Below are positions 1 to 11,103 of a stretch of DNA of 64,000 nt, one piece after another; position 1 is the stretch's first letter, and each line of letters opens with the position of its first letter. The notes under the pieces are model-generated. The model worked only from the letters and a program-made list of their open reading frames with translations. It was not told where the DNA came from and made no database searches. This stretch comes from Brachynemurus nebulosus. Taxonomy: Eukaryota; Arthropoda; Insecta; Neuroptera; Myrmeleontidae. Both the position numbers and the translations under genes were made by a program. Location: assembly GCA_035578155.1 (NCBI GenBank), contig JAPWDM010000045.1, forward strand, positions 921,001-985,000, in the 5' to 3' direction.

Positions 1-24
1 AGAGTTAGTTTCAATCAAATCCAG

Positions 25-495
25 AGACACTTTTTAGAGGTTGTGAAAATTAAGCCGAGTTGTGTAAAACTGTGCCGAGTGAGCGAATGTGAAAGCTCGA
101 GGGCAACGAATGAGGGATCGAAAGAAACATTTTAGGCTCTTTGGTGTATATTATTTTTTTAACGCCAGCTAAAATTAAAAATTAAGAAAATAATAATTAA
201 TTGCATAATTTAAATTCCATATGAAGTAATATTTTATTACATCAAGTACTTATACTCTGGATAAATCAATCAAATTGGACAATACAATATAATTGTTTCT
301 CTTTATCTGAAAGTTTGAATTTTTTTTATTTTAAATAAGTAATTCGTTATCTAGTTAATTTTAAGCTAAATTTAACTTGCTGATTGATGACATTCTATAA
401 ATTTTGCTTGGTGATTAGCCTAAAATCAGAAGAAAAGGTCAATGCGACTAAAAGTGTCCCTATTATAAGAGACGAAAGTGTATAACTAGTTGGAA
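25..495 (+). repeat. Dispersed MITE-like repeat, copy 1
   Basis: This stretch is homologous along most of its length to 32236-32760 in the same orientation. Shared blocks include the segment around GGATAAATCAATC and ACAATACAAT, the TTGCTGATTG block, and the terminal motif resembling ACACTTTAGTCC/GGGACTAAAGTG. The copy here is diverged, and its ends (AGAGACACTTTT at the left, GAGACGAAAGTGT at the right) are imperfect inverted repeats. No coding potential is seen. It lies just downstream of the 3' end of the minus-strand host gene. Confidence 0.6.
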
Positions 496-751
496 CTACA
501 AAAAATAATATGTAGCTATAGGCTGCCTTATTTTTATTTTGCATATTTAGAAAATTGCAGCAAAAAAGACACTAAGGTGTTATGAGTATATTTTAGTCAA
601 AGATTTTTTATTTTTATTTTTCTGACAAAGATACATTTATACTAACTTTTAAGATTGTAGCAATAGTAGAAGAGTTCTAACAATATGATCATATCTGTTT
701 CCATAATATCATATTTTACCGATTGTTATAGCTAATTTTATTCGTTTTGTA

Positions 752-1150
752 ATAACATAGTGAATAGTCTACTATTCCTCTCCCCTGTAGCATAAATATG
801 ACTACGCCTTAGGCTCCTGTTACACATTATTTGTATAATTTTGTTAGAATTAGTATTTTTCAATTGTATGCTTTTAAAAGAATTGTCCATGAAATATCAA
901 TATATTTGGGAAAACCGAGGAGAACGTAACAATATGAAGTGTGATATTTGTTAAGGATCGAAGAGACCAGCACGATCTACTATGGATTATTGACATGCAA
1001 AAATTATTAAACTATAAAGGTAATTATATCGTATACAAGACATAAGAGGAAAAAGTGACAAACCTATTTGATTTTAATTATTCAGAAATTCTTACCTGCC
1101 TAAGTGTTTCAATCAGGCTCAATTATAGTACAATATAATTTTGTGGCAGC
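752..1150 (+). repeat. Dispersed repeat shared with 39556-40020
   Basis: About 400 bases align collinearly with 39556-40020: AATAGTCTACTA, the TATGACT..GCCTTA block, CTTTTAAAAGAATT, CAATATGAAGTGT, GACATAAGAGGAAAA and the TAAGTGTTTC block recur in the same order. The identity is moderate, so the duplication is old. No long ORF or terminal repeats are visible; it could be an unclassified transposon or an old segmental duplication of the region downstream of the host gene. Confidence 0.65.
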
Positions 1151-1308
1151 AATTCAGACCGTAAGTTGATTTCAAAATGACTGTATTGGTCTGTCCATAC
1201 ATCTAAGCCTGACATATTTTATGGACAATAACAACATCAAATTGACTAGATAAATAGCACTAATTTTCTTTTAAAATAATAGACTACAATGTAAACTAAA
1301 ATATAAAA

Positions 1309-1326
1309 TTTATTAAATAATTTATT
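1309..1326 (-). terminator. Tandem AATAAA polyadenylation signals of the host gene
   Basis: Reading the minus strand, two AATAAA hexamers lie at 1326-1321 and 1314-1309, about 80-100 bases after the TAA stop of exon 3. This is a plausible cleavage/polyadenylation region for the secreted-protein gene. In DNA this AT-rich the hexamer is common, so position rather than sequence is the main support. Confidence 0.45.
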
Positions 1327-1407
1327 TACAAATAACTGTTTCGTGGTATTTTAGTCAAATAAAATAACATAACACCTAAATCAACAACACTAACAGGAAG
1401 AATTCAG

Positions 1408-1548
1408 TTAGTTGTCATTATTAGCAACTTTCTCATAAATCTCGTTTGTTTTCTTCGCTACTGAATTGGCAAAACTCTTAGATGCATCTTCAATTGTTTT
1501 TCCCCATTCACCTAAAGTTTTTGACACACTTTCGGAAATGTCTTCAAA
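1408..1548 (-). CDS. Small secreted protein, exon 3 (C-terminal, with stop)
   Basis: Last exon of a three-exon host gene. On the minus strand a strong acceptor (oligo-T then GTTTCAG, with CAG ending at 1549) opens a phase-0 frame of 46 codons followed by TAA at 1410-1408. The peptide starts FEDISESVSK and ends KVANNDN; Trp and Phe are spaced among Lys/Glu/Asp as in an amphipathic helix, and there is no cysteine. With exons 1 and 2 it completes a 103-residue precursor. The frame is not an ORF-finder hit because it lacks an initiator, but the phase match to exon 2 and the signal peptide in exon 1 support it. No family is recognised. Confidence 0.75.
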   Translation of the reverse strand, partial: FEDISESVSKTLGEWGKTIEDASKSFANSVAKKTNEIYEKVANNDN

Positions 1549-2058
1549 CTGAAACAAAAAAAAAAATGAATAAATGAATTAGTCACATCATTTGTTTTCC
1601 TTAAGGTAATTGCAAGAAACCATTTTTTAAAAGATTCAGAGTTTCGAAATATGTTTTCAATATTTGAAAAAATATTCCTTCACTTTGTTTTTTTTTTTTC
1701 AAAATTTGAAGAAAGTTTTTTTGATTGGACAGGAACAATAGTAAGTCTTGCCTAATGGTTCTTTTGGCAACAGTTGAATTTTCCTGTTGGGTGTTTTGGA
1801 ACTAACGTATGACAATTATGTGATAAGTGTTCCGGGTTTAACGTTAATTCATTCTTTCGTAAAATTTTTGCCGGGATTTCATTGTTGGATTATACCTAGA
1901 CAGTAAATAATATCACAAGACCTCTTCGCCAAAATTAACAGTATATTTCAGAATCCTGATATGTATTGGTATCAAAGAACGAAATTTCTATGCCTATTAA
2001 TGTACATTTTCCGTAAAAACTTTTAGGACACTTAATTATGTAAAAACTGTCTGTCTAA

Positions 2059-3631
2059 GGTGTATTTTCGAGCCTCTCTTTTTTGGGAAACGGTTAGCTT
2101 TTTCGGTTTCGGTCAAGTATCTGGGAGTTACTCTGGATGCTCGACTATCCTGGAAAGAGCACATCGAGAACAAGGTAGCTGAGGCATGTAGCACTTTTTG
2201 GGCCTGCCGAAGAGCTGTTCGTGCCAGGTGGGGCTTTAAACCAAAAATGGTTTATTGGCTCTCCACAACAATTGTTAGACCATCGCTCACCTTTGCTTCC
2301 TTGGTTTAGTGGCCTGGTACTGAAACAGCCAGTGCTAGGTCAAAACTGAATAAAATTCAAAGATTAGCGTGCTTGGGCATCACGGGAGCGATGCATACAA
2401 CGCCGCTGGTCGCTCTAGAGGCGCTGATGAGACTGTACCTGCTCCATTTAGAGGTGCAGACGCAGGCCAGGCTGTGCGCCTACCGACTTTGGAGTAACGG
2501 GTGTCTGGTTGGTCTTTCAAACATCCTTGGCAAGGGAATTCGGCCGCCGCTTTATCTGGGCTCCAGGAGTCGCTTGTCATCACTCAAATGGTAAGTGACA
2601 CAATGAAGCCCGAATATAATCTGGATCGCAACTATCATGTGATCATTCCATCCAGGGAAGAGTGGGAAAGCAAAAAGCAATGCTCTCCCAACAGCTATCA
2701 GAGGATTGGTCTGGTATACCGACGGGTCCAAGATGGCGGAAGGTACAGGTGCGGGTGTTTTCGGACCTCGAACCCGATTAACCTACCCCTTGGGAAAAGA
2801 ATCAACGGTTTTCCAGGCTGAAGTGTCTGCTATTTCAGGCTGTGCGAAATTAATACAAAGTAGGCCTGGCTGGAAGGGACATCGCATAAGCATATGCTCG
2901 GACAGTCAGGCTACTCTCGACGTCCTTAATGGCGTTAGGACAACGTCAAGATTGGTGCACGAGTGCCAAGAAACGTTGGGTCAGCTCTCGGTCCATTGCC
3001 CAGTGACCTTGGTGTGGGTACCAGGCCATACGGGAATAGATGGAAATGAGAGAGCAGAAGATTTAGCTAAACGAGGTTCAATTCAACCTTTAATAGGTCC
3101 AGAGCCAGCCCTAGGAATATAATTTCAGGGAGTGAGGTGTGCTGTGGATGACTGGACTAAAAGACAGCACGCCCATCTCTGAAAAGTGTGTACAACGGCC
3201 AGACAGGCCCGAGAGCTTATAGTACTGCCCAGTTTAAAACGGAGAAAGTAATTGCTATCTCTAAGCAGGGTACAGCTGAGCCGGATAACAGGTATACTCA
3301 CGGGGCATAACGTCCTGAGAAGCACCTGCATATCATGGAATTAGTGGAAAGTCCTCCCTGCTGAAGGTGCGGCTTGGAGGACGAATTTTCGTCCCATCTT
3401 TTATGCTCTTGCGGAGCATTTTCATCCTTGACATGCAAGTATCTGGTATCTCCAATACTGAGTTCCGAGGATATCAGGATTGCAGACCTTAGTGCAATCC
3501 TGAGTTTCTATGAGGGACTGGGTATTAGCTAGTCCCTATTGGATGCCGTGGGGTACAATGGGCCCGTATTTGGTGGCCTACGTGCAACGGGAGCTTTGAA
3601 TCCCGACCCACTTATAGCATTCATTCATTCA
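2059..3631 (+). mobile_element. 5'-truncated non-LTR retrotransposon (RNase H-bearing, R1/LOA/I-type)
   Basis: Carries the thumb/C-terminal RT region, an RNase H domain and a 3' end of short ATTC repeats (CATTCATTCATTC near 3620-3630). A 9-bp direct repeat, TCTGTCTAA, lies at 2050-2058 and 3632-3640, a good target-site duplication that defines both ends. The region is more GC-rich than its surroundings. It is 5'-truncated, has internal stops and frameshifts, and is inactive. It lies in intron 2, antisense to the host gene. Confidence 0.82.
2097..3122 (+). pseudogene. LINE ORF2 C-terminal part: RT thumb plus RNase H, broken
   Basis: From 2097 the frame reads a typical RT thumb: VKYLGVTLDARLSW, then WACRRAV and the tract KLNKIQRLACLGITGAM. 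An in-frame TAG stands at 2307-2309 and a TAA at 2592-2594, with a frame change between about 2570 and 2700. The RNase HI domain at 2706-3122 is well kept: YTDGSK (catalytic Asp), QAEV (Glu), CSDSQ (Asp), WVPGHTGIDGNE and the final Asp in ERAED. Beyond 3122 traces of the usual C-terminal zinc-finger tail remain in several frames. A pseudogene of a LINE polyprotein that once copied element RNA at the target site. Confidence 0.8.
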
Positions 3632-4617
3632 TCTGTCTAACGTTAAAGTTTCGCGACTCGTCGTTAGGGGAATGTTATCGTTGCCAATAGGACTGGAAGG
3701 AATTGATTTTATGTGAATTCTTTTAATTTTTAACAAACAAAAATAGAGACAGTAAGATTATCATACACTTGAGAAGCAGAAAAAGAATTATCTTTTATGT
3801 ACCTTTATCAAAATTATATGAAAATTAAAATGTTTAAATCAGTTTCAAGGAAAATATTAAAATTACATGAAAATAATTAGCAAGTTAGAAATTTATTGGA
3901 GAAATTGAAATCTTTCTTACGTTCTACCTATTAGTGATGTTGGGCCGAGAAACAGTTAGTCATGAATAAGGTAACTTATGTTTTCTTTTGAATATAATTA
4001 TAGACTTTTAATATTTTTCTTTTAAGAAAAAGATATGAATTATCACAATATATTATTCACACAAAAATGATACAAATAGATAATTTTTTAGTTTCCATTT
4101 TTTGAAGTAGAATAAATAATACAGAAAAATTGTTCAATTAGTCATTTTTAGCCATTTAAAGAAAATTAATCATTTTAATCATTTAACGGAGATGAAATAG
4201 TCGATTTAAATATGACTAAATATAAACAAAATTAATCGACTAAACCGACTAATCGATTAATCATCCGACATCACTACTACCTATATCAAATTTGTTTGTC
4301 GTTTTTCTTTATTAGGTACCTACATAAGGTTGCTTGATAAATAGAGAGAGAATGGAGGGAGACAATATCATAATTGGTTTAGACTGAAAAGGAGCGGATA
4401 ATTCAGTAAGTTATGACGAACCACGAACTATAATAGTGTGAACAGTTTACAAGTTCAAAACTTACTCCACTCTAAATTTTAAATTAAGTAATTGTTTCTG
4501 TTGAAACAATATTATTCACTCGTGGGTTAATTCAATCAAATTGTCTAAAAATTTTTTATGTTGACGACCAATCGTTGAATCAGTCATATTATAATATGCC
4601 TAGTCAGATTATTTAAA

Positions 4618-4785
4618 ACCCCGATCAGCCGGACACTTATCATCAGTTTTAAAACCACCAAAATGACAAATCGCTTGTGAACTTTCAATCACAATTCGCT
4701 TGTAGACATTCAATACTGAAGATGAAGGGAAAAATTCGACTTCCGTGATGAGGCCCCGCTGCTCACGGCGTTTTTTTTTAGGTTT
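4618..4785 (+). repeat. 160-bp dispersed repeat with terminal hairpin and oligo-T, copy 1
   Basis: Nearly identical to 37412-37570. It starts at CCCGAT(C/T)AGCCGGACAC, contains two imperfect 24-bp subrepeats built on TCGCTTGT..AC(T)TTC(C)AATCAC, and ends with a conserved hairpin (CCGTGA, GC-rich loop, TCACGG) followed by a run of T. On the plus strand a hairpin plus T-run resembles the end of a Pol III transcript, but no tRNA-type A/B boxes were recognised. It abuts the oligo-T end of the adjacent minus-strand LINE. Confidence 0.7.
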
Positions 4786-5039
4786 GCAGGCCGCGTAATG
4801 ACTTTACAATGAAAGGATTAAAAAAATTTTTTTTATTAAAATTAGCTGTTTTAACTGCTATGGTTATATACACAGCTTGTTGGTACATTGTAAGGTACAT
4901 AATATATTGTATTATGTATTTATAAATAAATTTAATGTAAAAATATATTATGTATATAATAGTACATATGCTTAGTAAATACGTGTAAATAGATAATATT
5001 GGTTTGTATGTTGCTAAATATTATTGAGTTTTCCTAGGT

Positions 5040-6100
5040 AATGCGATTGGTGGTTGTATAAGTAGTACAGTTCTTCGTAAAAATTTGGTGTCTTATATTT
5101 TGTTGATTAATTGTGCTTCTTGAAGGAATTTTATGTATTTGTCGATGTTTTCTTGATTGTTTCCTAAGAAGTCTACTAAGCTATTCGGAGTTTTTAGGGT
5201 TTTCCTGAGTTGAGTGTATTTTCTACACTGAATTAGTGTATGTTCGATTGTGAGACGTGTCTGGCATGCATGGCAAATTGGAGGCGGTGTTTGGTTTAGA
5301 AGATACGAATGTGTCAGAGTGCTGTGTCCAGTTCTGAGTCTTGCTATGATGATTTCAGTTTTCCTATTTTTTTGGAATGATGTGGTCCAGAATTCTGCAT
5401 CTTTTTTAATATTGTGTAGCTTATTGTTTGTCTGTTGATTTTTCCATTTTGTGTTTCTTTGGTATTGTATTGTATTCTTTATGTGGTGTAGTAAGTCTTG
5501 TTTAGTTAATGTTGGTATATAGTTCCGTTACTGTGGGCTTTTTGGCTGCTTGGTCTGCTTTTTCGTTGCCATCTATACCGGTATGACTGCACGGAGAGAA
5601 AATTCCTCTAAAAATTACTGTGCTCATACTACAATCGACGTGTAACAGGCGAACATATTCAATTTTACCGTACAAAAATTGGATATGTTCGCCTGTTACA
5701 AGTCGATTATAGTATGAGCACAGTAATTTTTATAGGAATTTTCTCTCCGTGTGGGTACCCATAGAAATATGGTGTTTTTCCCTTTAGTGTTTAGTTGTGA
5801 TATTTGATACTAGATTTCTTGTATTATAGGATTATCGGTTAGATTGTTTTTTATTGCTAAAATTATGTTCATAGAGTCTGTTATTATTATGTTATTGTTA
5901 TTTGTATCTTGTGTAATATGTATTAAAGCTTTTTGCAGCGCTAGAGCCTCTGTTGTGAAGTTGGAGCAGATTGGATTTAGTGTGTAATACTCTTGATTTA
6001 CTGAAGTTATATACGCAAAAGCCGTTTATTTTTGATCAGTCGGTGAATATTTTTGAAAAGTTACTGTATTTGGTATGAATTAGTTCGTTCAATTCTTGTT
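5040..6100 (-). pseudogene. LINE RNase H and C-terminal zinc finger, interrupted by a MITE
   Basis: On the minus strand: a TTEALALQKAL helix carrying the catalytic Glu, IIITDSMN with the catalytic Asp, FLWVP, then after a 162-bp insertion SHTGIDGNEKADQAAKK. A tail GHSTLTHSYLL followed by C..C...H...C (ICHACQTRLTIEHTLIQC) ends the protein. The tail is the signature of I/R1-type LINE polyproteins that carry RNase H. It is close in sequence style to the tail of the LINE at 41.6-43.2 kb. Frames are broken. Confidence 0.78.
5590..5751. mobile_element. 162-bp foldback MITE, CACGGAGAG family, with TG duplication
   Basis: An almost perfect inverted repeat along its full length: about 75-base arms around a short AT-rich loop, both ends CACGGAGAGAAAATTCCT. 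It lies inside the LINE RNase H coding region. Flanking dinucleotides TG (5588-5589 and 5752-5753) are a duplication: removing the element and one TG restores the uninterrupted WVP-SHTG reading frame. A longer relative with TA flanks is at 22696-23483. Confidence 0.9.
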
Positions 6101-6518
6101 TAATTTGTGCTTGTATGATTTCTTGTTTACTTGTTTTATGTAATATTAAGTCGACTTGTGTACAGTGCGTTCCTGATGTATCCCAAGATAGTGTGTGAGA
6201 TATTTTTTTTATAGGTTAAATATGTGTCAAAAATTCGGGTGTTATGTGTAGATTTTGTATTATATTTTCTAGGATTATTGACATAGGTTGAGGAAGGTTT
6301 CTTTTATTTAGGAATTTGTTTTTTAATGGGGAATATATTGCTATGGTCTGAAGTATGGTTTTTTGTTTTTCGAAAGCGTTTATGGCATACTTGAGAATGA
6401 GAAATTTTCTTCTGTCGTGTAGTGTTGGTTCCTCTGCTTCTATGTATATACTTTTTATAGGTGTAGTTCTGTAGACGCCAGAGATTAGCCTAAGTGCACA
6501 GTTGTTGACTATGTCTAA

Positions 6519-7174
6519 CTATTTTAGTACTTTGTCTTTAGCGGTGTGGTATATTTGACTGCCGTAATCGATTTTGGATTTTATAATCGCTTCATATAAT
6601 TTTTTCAATGTTTTTCTGTTTGCACCCTTTTGGTTGTTGGCTAATACTTTTAAGAAGTTGATTTTATGGAGTATTTGTCCTTTTAAATTCATAATATGTT
6701 GGGACCAGTTTAGTTTATAGTCAAAGATTAGTCCAAGATATTTATGGTAGTCTGTATTTTGTATTTGGTGGTTTAGAATTTTTAGTGTTAATTCGTGTTT
6801 TTTTTTTGATTTGGTGAAGGACATATATTTGGTTTGGTATTAGAAATTTTAAGGCCGTTTTTATTTGACCAGTTTAATAGAGTGTTGATGGCTTCTTGTC
6901 GCTTTTTTTGTGCATAATTTTGATTGTTTGTTGTTATGTAGATTGTTAGGTCATCTGCGAAAAGTATGGTCTGGATCGGGTATGGTATATGGTCAGTGAT
7001 GTTGTTTATTGTCATATTATAAAGAGTTGTTGATAGAATAGAGCTTTGGGGAATGCCGTTTTGTTGTATGTACGTTTGAGATAAGTTAGTCTGTAGTTTT
7101 ATTTGAAAAGTTCTATTTGTGAGGAAGTTTGCGATAAATAATGACAAATTACCTTTTAATCCCCATTTTTCCAT
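6519..7174 (-). pseudogene. LINE reverse transcriptase palm and thumb, frameshifted
   Basis: Two overlapping minus frames. The first (7174-6788) carries the palm: GIPQSSILSTTLY (the usual GxPQGSxLSP block, with Gly to Ser), then TILFADDLTIY with the catalytic FADD. The second (6824-6519) continues with the thumb: YLGLIFDYKLNWSQHI and LKKLYEAIIKSKIDYGSQIY. A single frameshift near 6800 separates them. Upstream fragments at 7948-7622 (RLWSNIKKISKKQ, IAEEIANYFANI) are the linker between endonuclease and RT. A dead copy of an I-like LINE ORF2. Confidence 0.82.
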
Positions 7175-7949
7175 TGTTTCAACGATCTTAATTCTCCAAG
7201 TAGTGTCGTAGGCTTTTTCAAAATCTATGGCATTAAGGTTTTGTTTGGTAGCGAAGGCGTTTTTGATGTCATTGTCGAATATTGTTAAACAATCTAAGGT
7301 CGAGCAGTGTTTTTGGATACCGAATTGTTTTTTTGTTTATTAAGTTGTATTTATTTGTTAACCATTTTAATCGTTTGAAGGTCATTTTTTCGAGGATTTT
7401 AGCTATGTGGTTGACTAGAGATATTGGTCTGTAACTTTCTGGGCATAGTTTATTTTGATTTGGTTTGTGTACTGGGATTATTAGGGTATGCTTCTATTTT
7501 TGGGGGATTTTAGAAGTTTGCCAAATAGAATTGTAGATTTTTAGTAAATAGTTTAGAGCTGTTTGATGGAGATTTTGGATAATTATTATTGGTATTTCAT
7601 CTGGACCGAGTGAGGAGTTTTTTATTTCTCGTAATGACTGTTCGAATTCGGTGTAATTGAAAGGGTTATTGTAATCGTAGGAGACGTTTGTGTTAAAGTT
7701 GATTTGGTCCTTTTCTCTGCTTTTTTATATATTTGAAATGGTTGATTATATTGTTTATCGCATGAAATATTTGCAAAGTAATTTGCTATTTCTTCTGCGA
7801 TTTGGTTTTTATCTGTAATTAATTGGTTGTTGATTGACAGCGCTGTAATCGGTTCATTGGTAGTTTGTTTTTTGGAGATTTTTTTTATATTTGACCATAA
7901 CCTTTTGTCAGAAGTATTAGTGTCGATATTGCTTGTGAATTCTTCCAAC

Positions 7950-8775
7950 GATTTCTGTTTTTCTTTTAAAATTTCTCTTCTGGCCTCTGCTCTGGCTTTT
8001 TTTGAAGTTAATGAAGTCAGTTAGTGATTTGGTTTTTTGTATTTTCGTAGAGCTTTTTTCCTAAGTTGAATTAATCTTTTAATATTTTGAGTCCACCATG
8101 GTAAGTAACAATGTCTTGTATTCGTGTATTTTTTCTTGGACATAGTTTCTTGCATAGCTTGACTTATTTTGTTTTCTAGAATTTTTAACATTTGTTCAGG
8201 GTCGTTGGTTGTTTTTGACTCTGTGATTTTTGTTAGTAAATGAGATTGTTCCCAGTCTGCTTTTCGTGTGGTTTGATGTTGTGTGGCTGGCTTGTGTTGC
8301 AGTTTATTATTATGGGGTAGTGGTCTGATGGGCAGAGGTCGTCGTGGGTGTTCCAGTCTAAATTAGGTGTAAGTTGAGTGGAAGCTAATGTTAGGTCTAC
8401 TGATGTAAAAGTTCCTTTTTTTCTGAGAAATGGGTTGGGTTGCCATGATTTAGAAGATTTTCGTTTTGATTATCTATTAGAATTTTTTCAATTTGTTTTC
8501 CTCGGAAATCTGTTGTTTTGCTACTAATTGCCGTTAAGTGGGTATTTAAGTCCCCTAGCAGTATATAGGGTTGTGGTAGTTGGTCTAGGATTTGTTGTAT
8601 GTCGTTTGAAGAAAATGTTTTGTTTGGCGGGATGTATGTATTACAGATTGTGATTATGTTTGTTTTGTTTAAATGGATTTGAACGGTAACTGTTTGGAGA
8701 TTGGTTTGGATAGGTATTTCTGTTGTATGTATGCGTTTGTCTATTAATGTGGCTGTTCCTCCACATGCTTTTTTT
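7950..8775 (-). pseudogene. LINE AP-endonuclease domain, C-terminal two-thirds
   Basis: Read on the minus strand from about 8770: ACGGTATLIDKRI, then NTYIPPN, YILLGDLNTH with the metal-binding Asp/Asn, and near 8300-8350 the terminal SDHYP block. This is an apurinic/apyrimidinic-type endonuclease as in I and Jockey LINEs, which nicks the target before reverse transcription. One frameshift is visible near 8435. The N-terminal third is at 14444-14600, displaced by the foldback insertion. Confidence 0.75.
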
Positions 8776-8896
8776 AGCGAATTTCCAAAACTGGAAATTC
8801 AGCTTTTACGCCAGGTGTCATGGTGCGACCTAAGCCCGAGACCATATCAGAAATATGTTTTGAGGTCCCTAGAATACGAAAATGATATTCACTAAA

Positions 8897-8899
<3 letters not shown>

Positions 8900-8974
<75 letters not shown>
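8900..8974. repeat. (TA)n microsatellite at foldback core
   Basis: About 37 uninterrupted TA units between the two arms of the foldback element. The sequences on both sides (CACTAAAATTT before; CGCGATAACTCTCGAACGA after) match those flanking the (TA)n tracts at 60.2 kb and 61-61.9 kb, so the microsatellite is part of the element, not of the target. Confidence 0.95.
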
Positions 8975-8978
<4 letters not shown>

Positions 8979-11103
8979 CCGCGCGATAACTCTCGAACGA
9001 AGCGTTTAATGCTTATGAAATTTTGTGTGCGAATTCGATTTTCCAAATCGTTGGATGAGTTCGTTAGCCAGACACGTCGGATGCCCAGAAGTAGGTTTTC
9101 CGGGCGTTTTTTGTCAACAAAATGAGTTTTTTGCCAGAATTAAGCAATTTTTCAAATTTTTTTTTACACTAAGCCATTGTAAAAGGTAAAACGCATAAAA
9201 AATGTTTTTATACCGTTGCTCTAAAATACTTACTTTTCGAGAAAAACTAGGAAATATGTCGTTCTCCATTTCACTCGCACTCGCATTCTTTTTTTTTCTG
9301 TCTCATTTTTTGCGAGCTAAATTCGAAAAAAGCCGCTTTATAAGTAGCGTGTCATGATTTTTTTAATCCAATTTAACGATTCGGCTATATTCTATTTCTC
9401 TGTCAGTTAAATGTTTTTATAATGTATCTCTGTTCCATTTTTTTTTACAAAAAAAATCCCGACGATATCTGTTATGTGATATGATCAGAATTTAGATTAT
9501 ATTTACACCTTCCTAAAATTAATAAGAGTTTGCTTCAATCGTATAAAAATTACGTTAAATCATATTCAAACAATAATATTTTTACGTAATTTTTTATCCA
9601 ATTGACAATACAGTTATGATTAGAATTGTATAATCAGAGCATTCTAATATTAAATAATTTTGCACATTCAATTTTTTTTTTTAACAAAGAAAAATTTTTT
9701 TAAATTTTGACACATTCTTTTATGAAATTTCGATTAAGAAATATTAAAAAATTTTAAAGTGAATCATTTAAAAAGAGTTAAAAATAAATTAAAAAGGAAA
9801 CATTTCTCTATTTTAACATATTTGTAAAGAAAATTTTACAGTTTACTTACAGTTTTTTGAAAAAATGTAATAACATTTTTACATACAATAAAGATTATAT
9901 TTGAACGGTAGGAAATCCACAAATTTTTTTTTATTTCTTTAATTAATTATTAAATTTGGTTTTAGAAGAAAATCTTCGTCTAATTCGCTCCAAGCCGAAA
10001 GTATAGCCACTAATAAGGACATTCCACTGTTAAAATAAATGGAAAATATATTGAAATTTATTTAATGAAAGCCATTCATACACATTTTTAAAATATCCTT
10101 TTGAATTATATAACAAATAAAATCTGTGTAAAAAAATCTAATTGACGTGTTTTTTCTCAATTTGCTAATATTAAGTAAGGCTCGTTAATTAGGGAGTGAT
10201 TGTGTTAAAATTTTAATATAAAATATGGTATTTTTAACCCTCTTTAAAAGAACATTTCGATTTTAACAATAAAAAAATTTTAAAAAGTGTTTTCGTTTTT
10301 CCCGGATTACCAAAAACTGTTCATAGGCATATCTGTGACTAAAGTTGCCTCCCTTTCTTAAGAAAATAAAGTATTTTTAAAATTTTGTGCAAAAGAATAA
10401 AACACAATTAACGAAAAAAAAGTACGCGTTTCCATATTTTTAAGATTTTGTAGTACAAGAAAATCCTTATAAATTCATATCTGTTATTGCATTTACTAGC
10501 TTTTACGCAATTTAATAAACAAAAGTCTGAAAATGGACGTAGAATCTCACTGTTATTAATTATTATGTCTTAGTCTTTTGAAAAATTATTTTTTGAACTA
10601 AAATAAGAATAGGAGGAATATAAACTTAGGGGTAAACGACAGGAGTATATAAACTTTATTTTAGATTCTACGTTTATTTTTACAGAAAATAATCAAGTAC
10701 CTATTATTTCTTTTTTGAATGTATAAATACAAAAAGTTCGAAATTATTTTATATTAGAATTTCAATTTTGGTCGACCCTACGGGTTGTCCCCATTTACTC
10801 TTTTCTCGTCTCTTTTGACCCCAATTTTTCATAGAGAAGAAATTATACGATTTTTGTTAATTTTTCAAAAACCACCGATATTTTTAAATTTTTTTGGATA
10901 CTGCTGATAAAGTGACCATCTTCGCGTAAATTTTTAATATATTAAAGATTAGGTACTCATAAAATAAATACAAAAAAATACGGTGTGAAGTCGGAATGCG
11001 TACCTATTCATCCTTGTCTACGGTAGCACATTTTTTATTGACATAAATATTAGAAACGCAGGAAAAGAGACCAGGAATCAACATAGAAGTGGATTATGGT
11101 ACG

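Larger units (their letters stand above)
4824..8775 (-). mobile_element. I-like LINE, 3' segment (minus strand), split copy
   Basis: Runs from the middle of the endonuclease domain (about 8775) to a 3' end marked by a poly-A of the minus strand (oligo-T near 4828-4836). Order on the minus strand: endonuclease, RT, RNase H, CCHC-type C-terminal finger, 3' UTR. Its missing 5' half is at 14444-16010, in the same orientation; the last endonuclease residues there continue into the first residues here, so one element was split by the foldback insertion at 8776-14443. A 162-bp MITE also interrupts its RNase H region. Many stops and frameshifts make it inactive. Confidence 0.82.

Noticed and set aside
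2501..2821. 106-aa frame overlapping the LINE
   Set aside because: It is partly the shifted continuation of the LINE ORF2 between two frameshifts and partly a shadow of the RNase H frame.
4618..4785. Hammerhead-like CTGATGA on the minus strand of the 160-bp repeat
   Set aside because: The box is present, but the GAAA box, the cleavage-site context and the three stems of a hammerhead ribozyme cannot be assembled.
8774..9046. ORFs made of Ile-Tyr repeats at 8.9, 36.0, 60.2 and 61.1 kb
   Set aside because: They are translations of (TA)n microsatellites; no coding signal remains outside the repeat.
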